This document shows positions 1 through 14,800 of a stretch of 64,000 nt of DNA, in pieces (the stretch's first letter is position 1; each line of letters starts with the position of its first letter). The notes under the pieces were generated by a model. The model was not told the DNA's origin and made no database searches. It saw only the letters and a list, made by a program, of their open reading frames with translations. Position numbers and translations under genes: made by a program. This stretch comes from Papio anubis (lineage: Eukaryota; Chordata; Mammalia; Primates; Cercopithecidae), in the NCBI RefSeq assembly GCF_008728515.1, contig NC_044995.1, positions 14,286,127-14,350,126 of the forward strand, in the 5' to 3' direction.

Positions 1-1139
1 CCACATCAGTTGATCTGGGGACGCTGACTTTCCCTGCTTCTACTGCTGCTCAATCATCCCACATGTGTGCAGGTATCTACTTTTTATTCAGTTTTATTTT
101 GTAAGAAATATTTATCGGAGCCTGCTGTGTACTGTCACTGGAGAGACAAAGGTGAAATCACACCTGGTCCTGCCTCACAGAGCTCCAGGCTATGGACAGA
201 ACCCACTCAAAGCAAGACCATTACCATTCAGTGAGAAACACCGTGACAGACATCAGAAAAGGGTTTTCTTTTTAAAAAAAAAAAAAAAAAAAACTTTTTA
301 TAGAGACAGGGTCTCACCATGTTGCCCACACTGGTCTCAAACTCCTGGGCCCAAGCCATCCTCCCACCTCAGCCTCCCAAAGTGCTGGGATTACAGGCAC
401 CCATCCAACACAGGCTTTTTGACTCATCTCACTAATCCCCTGTGAGTAATCTTCCACTCTTGGTTTCCTGGGATCAGTTTTCTTCATTTCAAGCTCAAAG
501 TGAAAAAGAGAATGCAAATTTCCTTGATGGTCCTTTGTGTGGTCACAGCTCGACCCAGCATGTCCTCCTGGCTAATCCAGGGTGCTTAGGACTCCCACTT
601 CACTCTGAACGTCCTCTCTCCTATTGGAGCTCACCACATCTGCACCTGCAGCAGCCAGGTGGCTGTACACTAACAGAAAATCCAGCAAGTCCCTTAACTT
701 TGCTCCCTTAACTTTGAGGTTAGTGACTGTGTTGTTGAACTAATCCTATAATTTCCCTGAACTTTAATTTCCACGTCTGTAAAGTGGGGCAGGTGGATTC
801 GGTCACTCTAGGTGCAGCTGTATAGTGAGAGCTCCTCAGAGGCAGCAGCACACCTGATCTCAGCATCCACCGTCCAGCAAATACCAGGCACACACTAGGC
901 ACTCAAAGCCTCACTGAATATATGTGTGAATAAATGACTATATGCGAGCCATGTGGATCATGGTCAAAGTCAACAAATATTTCTGAACGTCTACCAAGTA
1001 CACTGTACAACAGGGAAATAAGTAACCCACACAGGACGGTGTTTTCTCCCAACTTCCCCTTACCTCCTTCCTGGGGAAGGGAGGGCCTCTGTACATCAGA
1101 GAGACTCTTGATACAAATAATGTTCTTGAGATGTGTTAT
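1..1139. other. CXCL17 upstream flank, old repeats
   Basis: No gene seen. A half-Alu (minus) lies at about 277-413, a MIR-like stretch at about 690-850 (CTTTAATTTCCACGTCTGTA) and an L2-like end at about 860-935. The short open frames are repeat-derived. Confidence 0.6.
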
Positions 1140-1150
1140 AAGAAGTTGTC

Positions 1151-1443
1151 GGCCGGGCGCGGTGGCTCGAGCCTGTAATCCCAGCACTTTGGGAGGCCGA
1201 GACGGGTGGATCACGAGGTCAGGAGATCGAGACCATCCTGGCTAACATGGTGAAACCCCGTCTCTACTAAAAAATACAAAAAACTAGCCGGGCGAGGTGG
1301 CGGGCGCCTGTAGTCCCAGTTACTCGGGAGGGTGAGGCAGGAGAATGGCGTAAAACCCGGGAGGCGGAGCTTGCAGTGAGCTGAGATCCGGCCACTGCAC
1401 TCCAGCCTGGGCGACAGAGCGAGACTCCGTCTCAAAAAAAAAA
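1151..1443 (+). mobile_element. AluY (cercopithecid AluYRa type), full length
   Basis: Complete Alu with CTAGCCGGGCGAGGTGG and GATCCGGCCACTGC. The target-site duplication AAGAAGTTGTC is at 1140-1150 and 1443-1453. Young copy. Confidence 0.95.
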
Positions 1444-1454
1444 AGAAGTTGTCA

Positions 1455-3420
1455 TGTTAACAAGAAAAAAGTCCATTTGTCTTAGGGGTGTTTTATATTA
1501 ATAGACCTAATGGACCCAAAGCCCCCTCCAATGGGACACAGGATGCAACACCCACCCCAAGTGCATGGAGGGGAAACCAGATGGAGTGAACTGACAGGGA
1601 GCAGGACCTGGGGGAGAACAGTGGGTAAAGAGACTGAGACACCCGGAGGAAGGTCTGAGGAGGAGCTCCTGGCCCCTGCAGTGGCCTCGGTGTGGACTGA
1701 TGCAGAACTCAGCAGCACAAGTAAAGTGGCCGCACCAGGCTCCATTTGTACATGGGATGGTTTTTCAGTAACATTTTCTTTCTGCTAATGGGCTGCATTT
1801 TCACACACTTTTTTTTTTTTTTGCTCCAGGGGGCACCTCTCCTACAACACACCCCTGCTCTGCACGACCCTCCTCTCTGCCCTCCACCAACCCAAATCCT
1901 CCCCCATCTCCAGCTCAAGTTCCACCCGACCAAGTCCCTCTCAGTCCCCCTGCACTCTTGCCACTTGGAGAGATGACTGCACTCATATCTCTGGGCTTTA
2001 TGAAATGGATGTCATGTCCCTGGTTAGACTTGAGCCTCCTGAAGGCAGAGACCATTTTTATATTTTCCAGAAAGAAGCCACATCCGTGATTTGCATCAGA
2101 ACAAGCTTAGGCCCAGCCTGAGCCTTCAACTTGGACACAGGCTCAGTCCTAGCAGTCCCTGGCCCCTGCAGTGCTTTATAAACACTGCAGTAGCAAAGTC
2201 CACAATCAACTCTGTGACAAGTCAACAGGCCGAGATAATTTGAAAACGTGGAGAAAAAAGAATGGTCAAACAAAAGCAAAGGGCTTTGACTCATGCCTTT
2301 CCTCTTTCCTCCTCTCAGGGAAACAAAGTCACATCCCCTGTTCTCACTCCTGCCTGGAGGCTTCCAGGGAGGGCTCCCTTGTTTGCCTTCCCTTCAGCCC
2401 CCATGAATATCACCCAGCATTCAAGCCCAGCCTCTCCTCTCCCTTTGCGCACATTTCCTAAAGTCTCAAATAAATGTCAAGTTTAGTGAGTGCTGATATT
2501 CTATGCCCCTAATGTTTACTTCGAGTATTATTACCTTTCTTCTTTGACCTGGGGCCATTTCCAAAGAAGTGCTGGAGCCAGGCGCCCCAGCAGCTGGGCA
2601 AACACACTTCAGGGCTCCTTCCCTTCTGTGGCTCCTGTTTCTCAAACCCTCTGGGACCTGCAGCTCTGGGGGTCTCTTCCCCCAACCCAGTTCCCTCTCC
2701 TTTAGACCAGAACAGCTAAGCCATGGCCACCTTCCTGATGGACACACAAGGAGGCCTGGTGTCACCCACTGCTCCAGGGCGGTGTTCTGGGCAGGGGAGC
2801 TGCCTCTTGTCCCAGATCCTGCTCTGCTGCTACCTTATGTGGCTACAGAATTGAAGGGAATTGTGAACAGAGAGAGGACAGGGCAACTTCCCAGGCAACA
2901 ACACTACTATTGCTGATATTTTTTAAAGGATGGGAGCAGGAGGGGAAAGAGACCTTGTCAAAGTCTCGCCTACCAACACTTAGCAGCCACTTTCCTGTCA
3001 AATATTCAGATAGAGAGGGTCACTGAAAGGTATAAGGAAATCCAAGCAAGAAAAAAAGGTTTGAGGAAGAAATCATGAGGCACTGGGGTGTGGGGAGGCG
3101 GGAAAGAGTACAGGAGAGAACTGGCACGGCTGCCAAGTTATCAGTCACCTTCTTATGTTCTTAAGAATGCTGCATTTCTTTTGTTTGACCAGTTTCACCT
3201 CCCAGATTCCCATAAAGCACATGGTCTAATCTGTTACCTAAGAGCAAAACAGCGTCACCTCACCTGTTCTCGCCCTCAAATGGGAACGCTGGCCTGGGAC
3301 TAAAGCATAGACCGCCAGGCTGAGTACCCTGACCTGAGTCATCCCCAGAGATCAGCAGCCTCCAACAGGGAACCTTCCATTATACTCTTCAAGCAACTTA
3401 ACAGCTGCACCAACCATTGC
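1455..3420. other. CXCL17 proximal upstream region
   Basis: Mostly unique sequence with no Alu; MIR/L2-like traces at about 1970-2100. The CXCL17 promoter must lie near the right end; no convincing TATA box was found. TGAGTCA at 3335-3341 is the clearest site. Confidence 0.5.
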
Positions 3421-3421
3421 A

Positions 3422-3500
3422 ATGAAAGTTCTAATCTCTTCCTTCCTCCTGTTGCTGCCATTGATGCTGATGTCCATGGTCTCTAGCAGTCTGAATCCAG
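3422..3500 (+). CDS. CXCL17: CXCL17 coding exon 1 (signal peptide)
   Basis: The ATG at 3422 opens 26 codons rich in Leu and Met, ending SSSLNP plus one base; donor GTAAAC follows. This segment is the signal peptide and its cleavage region. No upstream in-frame ATG fits better. The 5' untranslated start was not fixed; a TGAGTCA (AP-1-type) site lies at 3335-3341, either in the promoter or the leader. Confidence 0.95.
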
Positions 3501-6500
3501 GTAAACAAGACTGTCTATGAAGGGGAAAATGAGGGGAGGAAATGTGGCAAAACAGGCCACAGACACATCAAAATGCAGCTTCTCTTAGCTGTGGGGTATT
3601 GGGGTGAGTGAGCCTTTCTCAATGCCAGTTTCCTCCTTTACAAAAAACAGCAAACTGTACTTACACCCAAACGATGTTGACAGAGTTAAATGAGATATTG
3701 TATGTGAAAATATCTGCAACTGGCCGGGCGCAGTGGTTCATGCCTGTAATCCCAGCACTTTGGGAGGCCAAGGCGGGCAGATCACAAGGTCAGGAAATTG
3801 AGACTATCCTAGCTAACACGGTGAAACTCCATCTCTACGAAAAATACAAAAAATTAGCCAGGCGTGGTAGCACGCACCTGTAGTCCCAGCTACTCAGGAG
3901 GCTGAGCCTGGAGAATTGCTGGAACCCGGGAGGCAAAGGCTGCAGTAAGCCAAGATGGTACCACTGTACTCCAGCCTGAGTTACAGAGCAAGACTCCGTC
4001 TCAAAAAGAAAAAAGAAAAAAAAAAGAAAATATCTGTAATTGTAGCTGATCCTCCTCACACACACAGGTATGTATGTATGTATATATATACTAGCTCAAC
4101 AAAGATTTGCTCCCATGTCTTCTCCCCCAACCCTTTTCCAAAAGAGTAACATAATTATCATGGCTAAACTTAATGATGGTGGTGGGAGGGTGTTGAAGGC
4201 AATGGTACCTTTATAGAAGATCAGGAAGTCCTTGCTTATATTCTTTACAGTGCACCGGAATGCCACCAACATGTCTTAATGCTATTTACTGGTAATGAAA
4301 TAAACTAGAAAAAGCCTGTCACCAGGTAGTGTCCATATTTGAAGCTTTATTCGTAGCAAGCCCTGCTGTAACAGCTCACATTTTGGGAAGCAGACCTTAG
4401 CTTAGGGGTTGCAAATCTGCTCCAGCTTTCACTATAAAGTGGCCCAGCCCTTCACAGAGCAACCACGAAGAACAGACCTGACCCCCATGTATATTTCTGC
4501 TTGTGAGCACCATCTCCCCAAAGGCCACTTTGAGGTGAAATGGCTTTGCTGCATACTCAGCACCAACTTGGTCCTAAAATCAGGAGGCATTCTCCCTTCT
4601 CCACTCCAATTTCCAACATCTCTTCCTTTGTAGCGAGAGTGCTCTGGAAGCTGCTAAGCCCCATAGCCCTAGGGCCTAGACCACTATTCCAAAAGGGAAG
4701 ACTTTTCCATCACTATGACAGACACCCACGCTACAGTCCCCTGCCTGAACTCAAAGCTCTAGCCCCAACCTGTTTTTCCAGTGTACCTCCCTCTACTCAC
4801 TAAAAAATACTATTCTCCACCCAAACTAACCTGTTTGCTCTTCCCTGAACATGTATTGTGTTTTCCCATCAGCTCAACTTTGCTCAGACACCCAACTCAA
4901 AACCACCTTCCACAGCTTCCTTCAGTTCCTCTCACAGGCAGATATGTGGTCTCCCTCCTGAGAGCCAGCTTAGCCCTGCTGGACACTCTCTTCTTGCACT
5001 TATCATCTGCTGCCTTATATTGACAGGCCTCATGTGCCTTTCCTGCCTCTACCCCCTGCGTCGGCTGCAAACTACTTGGTGGCACGGACTGGTGCACTGT
5101 TTCCATATCCCTCACGCTATTCAGCTCAGTACTCAGCGAACATTAGATAACCTCAAGAATGCATCCTCAGGTTTCTAAATCAAACCAGGGCTTCATAGCA
5201 GCTCTACTGACATTCGGGCTAAACAGTTCCTTGCAGTGGGGGCTGTTCTGTGCACTGTGAGATGTTCAGCAGCATCCGCGTGGCGTCTCTCCACTACACG
5301 CCAATAGCAGCCTCCCCTCTCCCTCATCCAAACCCATTATGGAAGCCAAAAATATCTCCAGACATCGCCAAATGTCCCCTGAGGGGGATCCACCCTTGGT
5401 CAACAACCACTGCTCTACACCAATAGTTCTCTGCATGGCCACACTTTTAGACTCACCTAGACCTTTACACTCAGCCTGGAAGTCAGGGGGACCTAGATCT
5501 TGACTCTGCCACACACTTTGCAACCCTAGACAAGTCGCCTCACTTTTTTGAGTTTCAGTTTTATCATCTTAAAATGAAGAAAATACCACTTGTCACACAC
5601 ACTTGTGAAGATTAAATGATCCGCAGTGTGACCTAGAAAGGGTTTAATAAATGGACTGAGTAAAATTTCTAAGTCGCTCCTAAAGGACGAGGGTGAGGAA
5701 CCGGGGAAAGCTCCCTGCGCCACCAGGAGGCACCATCACAAACCACGTCGCGGGGGTGGCAGCCGGGCTCAAGCCTTGTTTCCCAGCCAAGCGAAGTTTT
5801 GCAATGTAGGCCTGAGTCTGAGCTACTTAGTGGCTAAAGGAAATAATAGCTCCTCCATCCCCAAAATAAATCTCAGAATAAAGTCTAATCTTATTTTATC
5901 TCTTAATCACATACATGCTCAATGTGCTTTTCACAGGGTTAAGGGAAATAAAAATAAGTGAGAATATATGAGGTCATTAGGAAATAAATTACTTATAATA
6001 ACAGATTCATTAATTGTAATATTATTTAATTATAAAATTACTTATATCAGACACATTAAGAACTCCTATATCACAAGCATTGTTCTAAGCACTTCACACT
6101 TATCATCTCATTTGTCCTCACAAATCTAATGCATTTCTTACTTTTTCTTACTTTTCATTTTTCAGACTTTGAAAAATATTATAAAAACAGAGTTCCAGTA
6201 TAGCCTTCATCCAATTGTTTTCAAACAGTATCTTATGTAACCATAATACAATTATTAAAACCAGGAGATTAGCATTGATACCATAATATTAACTAATCTA
6301 CAAATGTTCAAATCTTGCTAATCGTCCCACTCATGTCCTTTTTCTGCTCCAGACTCCAATTCGGGATCCCACTGAATAAAATGTCAGATCTCCTAAGTCT
6401 CCTCCAACCTGGGATAGTTTCTCAGTCTTTCCCTCTCTTTCAGGACCTTGACACTTTTGAAGAGTACTAGCCAGTTGTTTTGTAGAATGCTCCCTGAATA

Positions 6501-7782
6501 TGGGTTTGTCTGATATTTCCGGCTACGCATTTTAGGCAAGAATACTTCAGAAGTGATGTATCCTTCTCTGGACATCCCAGCAAGAGCCCCAGGATGTCGG
6601 TATCTCTCATTACTGATGGGGTTCACTTTAAGCACTTGGTTCAGGTGGTGTCTGCCAGGTTTCTCTACTGTAAGGTTACTATTCGTCTCATTGTAATTAA
6701 TAAGTATCTTGCGGAGAAACACTTTGGAAATATGTAAACAGCCTGTTTCTTCTCATCATACTTCTTTTTCTTGTTGTTCACCAGTTAACAGCATCATCAT
6801 ACTTTTAACATTAATTTTTAGACTCTATGGATGATTGTTTCCTACAAAGAATTATTACTGTGGTATTGGACAAATAGTGATTTTCTACTTCCATTGTTCC
6901 TTCTACATTTATCTAATCGGAATTCTGCCATAAGAAAGAGTTATTTCTTTTTCTTTCTTTCTTTTTTTTTGTTTTTTGTTTTTTGTTTGTTTGTTTGTTT
7001 TTGAGATAGAGTCTCACTCTGTTGCCTAGGCTGGAATGCAGTGGTGTGATCTTGGCTCACTGCGATCCTCCCACCTCAGCCTCCTGAGTAGCTGAGACTA
7101 CAGGCACACACCACCACACCCGGCTAATTTTTGTATTAGTAGAGACGGGGTTTTGTCATGTTAGCCAGGCTGGTGTCTAATTCCTGGCCTCAAGTGATTC
7201 CCCCACTTCCACCTCCCAAAGTGCTGGGATTACAGGCATGAGTCACCATGCCCAGCCTTTTCTTCCTTATTTATTTGTTCAGTTATTTATTTATATCAGC
7301 ATGGACTCATGAGTATTTATCGGTTGGAATCCATTACTATCATTATTTATTATGTTGCTCATATTGTCCCAAAATTGGCCACTGGGAACTCCTTCCAGTT
7401 GGCTTCTATGACCTTTAGACATGTCTCCATCATTTTTTGAGCAGTTCCTTCGTTTCTGACACCACAAGAAGCTTCGGGCTCCTCTTGTGTTTTTCTGTCC
7501 CAGCCCTGGATCAGCTATTTTTCCTGGAAGCCCTAGTTCCTTTCATGGGAGAATGATATTTACAGACCATGGGCACTGACTGATAGGCCCATTGCTAGTA
7601 GGTGCTGGTGCTTCTAGGCCCTCTAGTGGTCAGAGCTGGGAAATAACACACACGCACACTCATGTACAGTAGTCCCCACTTAATCGCAGTTTCAGTTACC
7701 CGCCAACTGTGGCCCCAAAATATTGTTATGTTATCTTGAGAAACAGAGAGAGAAAGGCCACATTCACATCATTTTTATTACA

Positions 7783-7848
<66 letters not shown>

Positions 7849-10800
7849 GAGACAGAGTCTCACTCTGTCACCCAGGCTGTAGTGCAGTGGTGTGATCTCG
7901 GCTCACTACAAGCTCTGCCTGCCGTGTTCACGCCATTCTCCCGCCTCAGCCTCCCAAGTAGCTGGGACTAAAGGCATGCGCCACCACAACCGGCTACTAT
8001 TTTGTATTTTTAGTAGAGACTTGGTTTCACCGTGTTAGCCAGGATGGTCTCGATCTCCTGACCTCGTGATCTGCCTGCCTTGGCGTCCCAAAGTTCTGGG
8101 ATTACAGGTGTGAGCCCCCTCCCCAGCCTATTACAGTATATTTTTTAAATTGTTCTATTCTATTAGTTATTGTTAATCTCTTACTGTGCCTAATTCATAA
8201 ATTAAACTTTATCATAAGTGTATATGTGTAGAAAAAATATATATATATATAGGGTTTGGTACTATCTGAGACTTCAAGTATCTTGGGAGTCCTGTGGATA
8301 AGGAAGGACTACTGTACTATTATTAACCACATCTTACAAATTAGGAAAATGAGGCATAGAAAAGTTACACAACTTTGTCCAAAATCACAAAGCAAGTATA
8401 TAGTGGATCTGGGAAATGAAAATAGTGACAGATGCACCATAAATCCTAACAAGTGGAAGTAACTTATTTACACATCGACATCAGCAGAAAGCCACAAGCC
8501 CAATATTCCAGCATAGACACTCTCTTTGGAAAATAACCAGAATTCCACAGCAATAACCACAATGATAACCATCATGTACTCAACACCCGCCTGGGCACTG
8601 AGCTCCCACAGCAGCTCACTTATTCCCAACAACTCTGCGAGGAGGATTTTACCATCCTCCTTTTACAAATCAGGGAATCGAGGATCATAGAAGCCAAGGG
8701 ACTTGTCCAAGTTGACATAGTTAAGTGATAGAGCCAATAGCTGACCCCAGGCCTATCTGGATATAAAGTGCATGTTTATGCCACTGTATCAGTGGTTCCC
8801 AAAACTGATTTTAGGTGTAATGTAAATAAGCTTCTTTTTACTTTAATACTTCTGTGTTTATTTTAATGCATGTTAGGAAAAAAACTAAGCATACATCAAA
8901 CCTGTAATTTCACAGATAATATTGCATAGGATGAGGATGTTTTGCAAAATAAATTTATTTAGAGAAAAAGTATAAGGCTGGGCACGGTGGCTTAAGCCTG
9001 TAATCCCAGCACTTTGGGAGGCCGAGACAGGCGGATCACGAGGTCAGGAGATCGAGACCATCCTGGCTAACACAGTGAAATCCCGTCTCTACTAAAAAAT
9101 ACAAAAAACTACGGCGCCTGTAGTCCCAGCTACTCGGGAGGCTGAGGCAGGAGAATGGCATGAACCCGGGAGGCGGCGCTTGCAGTGAGCTGAGATCCCG
9201 CCACTGCACTCCAGCCTGGGCGACAGAGTGAGACTCCACCTCAAAAAAAAAAAAAGAAAAAAGAAAAAGTATAAAGTGGCCAGGCATAGTGGCTCATGCC
9301 TGTAATCACTTGATGTTAAGAGTTCAGGACCAGCCTGACTAACATGGTAAAACCCGCCTCTACTAAAAATACAAAAATTAGTCAGGCATGGGTGGTGGGT
9401 GCCTGTAATCCCAGCTACTTGGGAGGCTGAGGAAGGAGAATTGCTTGAACCCGCGAGGCAGAGGTTGCAGGGAGCTGAGATCGCAACACTGTACTCCAGC
9501 TTGGGCGACAGAGTGAGACTCTGTCAAAAAAAGAAGGAAGGAAGGAAGGAAGGGAGGAATGGAAGGAAGGAAGGGAGGGAGGGAGGGGAGGGGAGGGAGG
9601 AAGGAAGAAAGAGAAAGAAAGAAAAAAGAAAAAGCATGAAGTAAATAATACTAAGGGTGGTTTAAGCTATAGAAAAAAATCATAAAGATGGTCTAAAAAT
9701 GTCTGAAGTTTGGGAGACATAATACTATAGCACCATGCAGCTTCATTTTCAGTTTCCTCTGTGAAACTAGGGTCATATAGCAGTGCAGAATAAAACAACA
9801 GACTAAGAATCTTGTACCTGTAGCTGGGTGTGGTAGTGCTTGGGAGGCTGAGGAAGGAGGATCACTTGAGCCCAGGAGTTTGAGGCCACACTGTGCTGTG
9901 ATCATGTCTGTGAACAGCTATTGCACTGTAGCCCGGGCAACATAGCAAGACCCTGGTCACTAAAAATAAAATAAAATCCTGGACCTGGGTTTCAGCCCTA
10001 GATATGTCCCCATTACCTTTATGAACTTGGGCATTTCATTTGCTCTCTCTGGGACTGTTTCCTCATCTTAAAAAAAAAAAAGGAGATAGTGATTTAATGA
10101 AATTAGTACAGCCCTTGGCCGGGCGCAGTGGCTAACGCCTGTAATCCCAGCACTTTGGGAGGCCAAGGTGGGCGGATCACGAAGTCAGGAGATCGAGACC
10201 ATCCTGGCTAACATGGTGAAACCCCATCTCTACTAAAAAATACAAAAAAATAGCCGGGCGAAGTGGCGGGCGCCTGTAGTCCCAGCTACTCGGGAGGCTG
10301 AGGCAGGAGAATGGCGCGAACCCCGGAGGCGGAGCTTGCAGTGAGCTGAGATCTGGTCACTGCACTCCAGCCTGGGCCACAGAGCGAGACTCCGTCTCAA
10401 AAAAAATAATAAATAAAAATAAAATAATAAAATAAAATAAAATAATTAAAAAATAAAATTTAAACATTAGTACAGCTCTTTTGAAAGCAATTCTTAACTT
10501 TTGACCCAGTAATTCCACTTTGGGAACTCTCTCCCAAGAAAATAATCTAAAATTTGGAAAACAGTTATAAGAACAAAGAAATTTACCAACTTCTAAAAAA
10601 TAAAACTTTCTAAATATTCAGCAATGGGAAAGCAGTTAAATAATTTGGAACACATAATTATTGAGAGTATTATGCATTCATTAAAAATGTGTTATAAAGA
10701 TAACACAGCAACATGCCTATGAATGGAAAAAGAGAATGTGTTTACATTCTATGGTTATCACTACATTGTATAAAAAGCATATGCAGGTAACAAATATGCC

Positions 10801-11845
10801 AAAATACCAACAGTTTGTAAGAATAGTAATTTCTCTGTTTGTACTTTCAAAATTTTCTCCAACAGTTAAATTACATTTAGACTGAAAAAAAAACTTCAGA
10901 ATTAAGGAATTCGATTAAATAATCTCTGGGATTTCCTTCAGGGCCTAATATTCTGTGGTTTTTCTCTGGAACTAGGAGTAGAGGTCAGGCAAGAGTAAAA
11001 ATGTTAGAAAAGTTTACATGGCAGGGGCTATGCCAGGTTAAAGTACTTTGATAACACTCAAAACAGCACATGAGAACACTGGAAAAGCAGCCCTTGGGGA
11101 AATGACGCAACCCCCTCCATCTGTGTGGCAGAAGTCTGGGAAGTAGGAGGCCTGAATTGAGCCATATGATCTCTAAGGGTCCCCTCCAAACAACATATCC
11201 ATCCACGTATTGAACAAACATTTACCAAATGCCTACCATGTGTCAGGAACCACGTAGCTGAATGACTATTGAGCCAATGGTTCGGAGTCTAGTGAAGGAG
11301 AAAGATTTTATGTTAGTTTGCTAGGACTGCATTAACACAATACCACAGACTGGGTGGCATAAATAAGAGAAATTTATTCCTCACAGTTCTGCAGGCTGGA
11401 TCTATGAAATCAGGGTGCCAGCACAGCTGAGTTCTGGCAAGGGTCCTCTTCCAGGCTGCAGACAGCGGACTTCTCCTCTTATCTTCAAGAGGTGGAAAGA
11501 GAATGAAAGAGCTCTATAGGATCCCTCCTACTTTTTTTTTTTTGCGACGGAGTCTCACTCTGTTGCCCAGTCTAGAGTGCAACGGCATGATCTTGACTCA
11601 CTGCAACCTCTGCCTCCCGGGTTCAAGCAATTCTCCTGCCTCAGCCTCCCCAGTAGCTGGGATTACAGGTGGCATGGGCCATCACACCCAGCTAATTTTT
11701 GTATTTTCAGTAGAGACAGGGTTTCAACATGTTGGCTAAGCTGGTCTTGCACTCCGGACCTCGAATGATCCGCCAGCCTCAGCCTCCCAAAGTGCTGGGA
11801 TTACAGGGATGAGCCACCATGCCCAGCCTAGGATACCTTACCTTT

Positions 11846-11880
<35 letters not shown>

Positions 11881-14800
11881 TATTTTGTAGAGACAAGGCC
11901 TCGCTATATTACCTAGGCTGTCTTGAACTACTGCCCTCAAGCAATCCCCTTGCCTCAGCCCCCCAAAGCACTGGGATTACAGGTGAGAGCCACCACACCT
12001 GGCCTATGTCCCATTCATAAGGGCCTTTTTTTTTTTTTTGAGACGAAGTCTTACCTTGTGGCCCAAGCTGCAGTCCATTGATGCGATCTCAGTTCACTAC
12101 AACCTCCACTTCCCGGGTTCAAGCAATTCTCCTGCCTCAGCCTCCCGAGTAGCTGGGACTACAGACGCATGCCACCATGCCCAGCTAATTTTTGTATTTT
12201 TAGTAAAGACAAGGTTTCACCATGTTGGCCAGGCTGGTCTTGAACTCCTGACCTTGTGATCCACCCGCCTCGGCCTCCCAAAGTGCTGAGATGACAGGCG
12301 TGAGCCACCGCGCCCAGCCCAAATCTCCTTTTATTATAAGGACACCAGCCAGACTGGAGTGGGGCCCACCATAACAGCCTGATTTAATCACCTTTTTAAA
12401 GGCCCTATCTCCAAATACAGGCATTCTGAGGTACTGGGGGTTACGGATTCAACATGTGAATTTCAGGAGACATAATTCAGTGCATAAAAGATTTCAAACA
12501 ACAACATTACAGTGCAATAACAGAACTGCATTCAAATACAATAGGAACCGCATGAAGGCATAATTCATTCTGACAGGAAGTATCAGAAACCACCATAAAG
12601 GAGGTGTCATCTGAGCCAAGTTCTTACTGGAGAATCTCAAGTCTATAAGCCATCATCCTTGATTGTCATAGGAATTTTTTTTTTTTTTTTTTTTTTTTTT
12701 TTGAGATGGACTCTTGCTCTGTCGCCCAGGCTGGAGTACAGTGGTGCAATCTTAGCTCACTGCAACTTCCGCCTCCTGGGTTCAAGAGATTCTCCTGCCT
12801 CAGCCTCCTGAGCAGCTGGGACTACAGGCACCTGCCACCACACCTGGCTAATTTTTTGTATTTTTAGTAGAGAGGGGGTTTCACCATGTTAGCCAGGATG
12901 GTCTTGATCTCCTGACCTCATGTTCCACCTGCCTCAGCCTCCCAAAGTGCTGGGATTCCAGGCGTGAGCCACCGAGCCCGGCCTGTCATAGGAATATTTT
13001 AAGTATCAAAAAATGGAGATAAGATAGAATCAGAAGATAAAAACAGGCTCGGATAGAGGCCAAAAGAAGAATGTATTTGTTCCAGAGGAACAAAGGTAAA
13101 TACCATCATTTGATAGCTGAACTGGGACTCTGGATTCAAATACAGCTACTTGGGCTGGGTGTGATGGCTCATGCCTATAATCACAGCACTTTGGGAGGCC
13201 AAGACGGGCAGATCGCTTACACCCAGGAGCTCCAGACCAACCTGCGCAACGTAGCGAAACCCTATCTTTACAAAAAATACAAAAACTAGCCAGGAGTGGT
13301 GGTGCATGCCTGAAGCCTCAGTTACCGAGGAGGTTGAGATGGGAGGACCAACCAAACCCAGGAGGTCGAGGCTGCAGCCGTGACTGCACCACTACACTCC
13401 AGTCTGGATGACAGAGTGAGATCCTGTCTCAAAAAACAAACAAACAAACAAACAAACAAACCCAGCAACTTGGAGGTCAAGGGAAAATCTTGGTTTATGG
13501 AATAATCTCCTCCTTGCTCTCACTCTTTTAAGTCATGAGGATTTTAGTGTGAGGTATGGGGAGAGGTCGGGAGGCTTTGACAAAGCCCTACCTTTTATCC
13601 TCTCTTCCATCTAGAAGCCATTCTTTCTCCACCTACCTTCAGCTACGCTTTTCCCTAGGCCAGATGTTGTTTAATTATGAAATTTTTTAATATGGTTACA
13701 TATAGGCCGGATTTTAAACCTCAATTCCTCATTGATTAAAATATCCCTCAGCTGGGCACAGTAGCTCATGCCTATAATCCTAGCACTTTGGGAGGCCAAG
13801 GCAGGAGGATCACTGGAGCCCAAGAGTTCAAGACCAGCCTAGGTAACGTACCAAGACCCCATCTCAAAAATATAAATAAAAATAAAATATTCGTCTCTTG
13901 AAGTAACCTAGATTCTTAAAGTAAAAATGGAAAAATGGAACTGTGCTGACCTAGGTAGCACAATGCTGGGAGGATCATTTCTGTTCCCTTTCCAGTGTCT
14001 GGATGTGACCTGTTTCCTTCCGACAGGGGTCGCCAGAGGCCATAGGGACCAAGGCCAGGCTTCTAGGAAGTGGCTCCAGGAAGGCGGCCAAGAATGTGAG
14101 TGCAAAGGTCAGTAACTCAGCATCAACAACAGCGATGGCATCACCATGACCCCAGCTCTCTCCCTTGGGCCCCTCTGAGACCAATGCAGATGTTATCACA
14201 GCTGACCTCACCCATTCCCCTCTCCACAACCTGCCACATGCAGCACCCGTGCCCGCTTTCTTCCTGACTCTCAGGCAAAAACTGGACTTCTCCAAGGTCT
14301 AGGGGGAAAGCCAGCCAATGTCAGGCTGCCCCCTGCCCCTTATCCTTTTCCTAAAGAACCCAGGGCTACCGCCCAAAAGGCTTTTTATTTTTTCCTGGCC
14401 TTCCAAAAGCTTCCTGAATCCTATTCTCAGCCTTATTTTACTCATAGGTAAGACTGAAAGCAGAGAGACAAAATGGCTTCCCCAAGGGAAAGCAGCCACT
14501 GGAAAGCAGACACCCAAGCCTTACTCCTCATTCTTTGGAGTAATGATATTCTGATGCACCCTCCAAACCTGCCACCAAACCCTTGCCCAAACAGGTCAGG
14601 AAAAACAACTCAGAAATACAAGCATTCAAATAGCCGGATGGACACTGTTCTGTGTTGACCCCTTTTCCTACCCCATTGCAGTGGAAATTCAAGGCACAGA
14701 AGATGGCGATTAAAGCTTCGTCCTACTCCCTCCTATCATATGTTTTAACTCTCCCATCTAAGCAGCAGTGCTGTTGTTTCAGATTGGTTCCTGAGAGCCC

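Larger units (their letters stand above)
7665..8316. mobile_element. Small Tigger/MER2-type DNA transposon with Alu inside
   Basis: Perfect terminal inverted repeats ACAGTAGTCC and GGACTACTGT are flanked by TA on both sides. Inside are CAGTTTCAGTTACCCG and AATTAAACTTTATCATA, typical of non-autonomous pogo-like elements. A TG/TA microsatellite and a minus-strand Alu interrupt it. Confidence 0.7.
11311..12487 (-). mobile_element. MLT1-type (ERVL-MaLR) solo LTR split by Alus
   Basis: TTAGTTTGCTAGGACTGC, ACCACAGACTGGGTGGC, TATAAGGACACCAG, GGCCCTATCTCCAAATACAG and GAGGTACTGGGGGTTA are landmarks of this LTR class read in reverse. Three Alu-derived segments interrupt it. No retroviral coding sequence is attached. 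Confidence 0.75.

Noticed and set aside
4060..4090. GTATGTATGTATATATATAC as a promoter element
   Set aside because: A short simple repeat following an Alu tail, within an intron; no transcription evidence.
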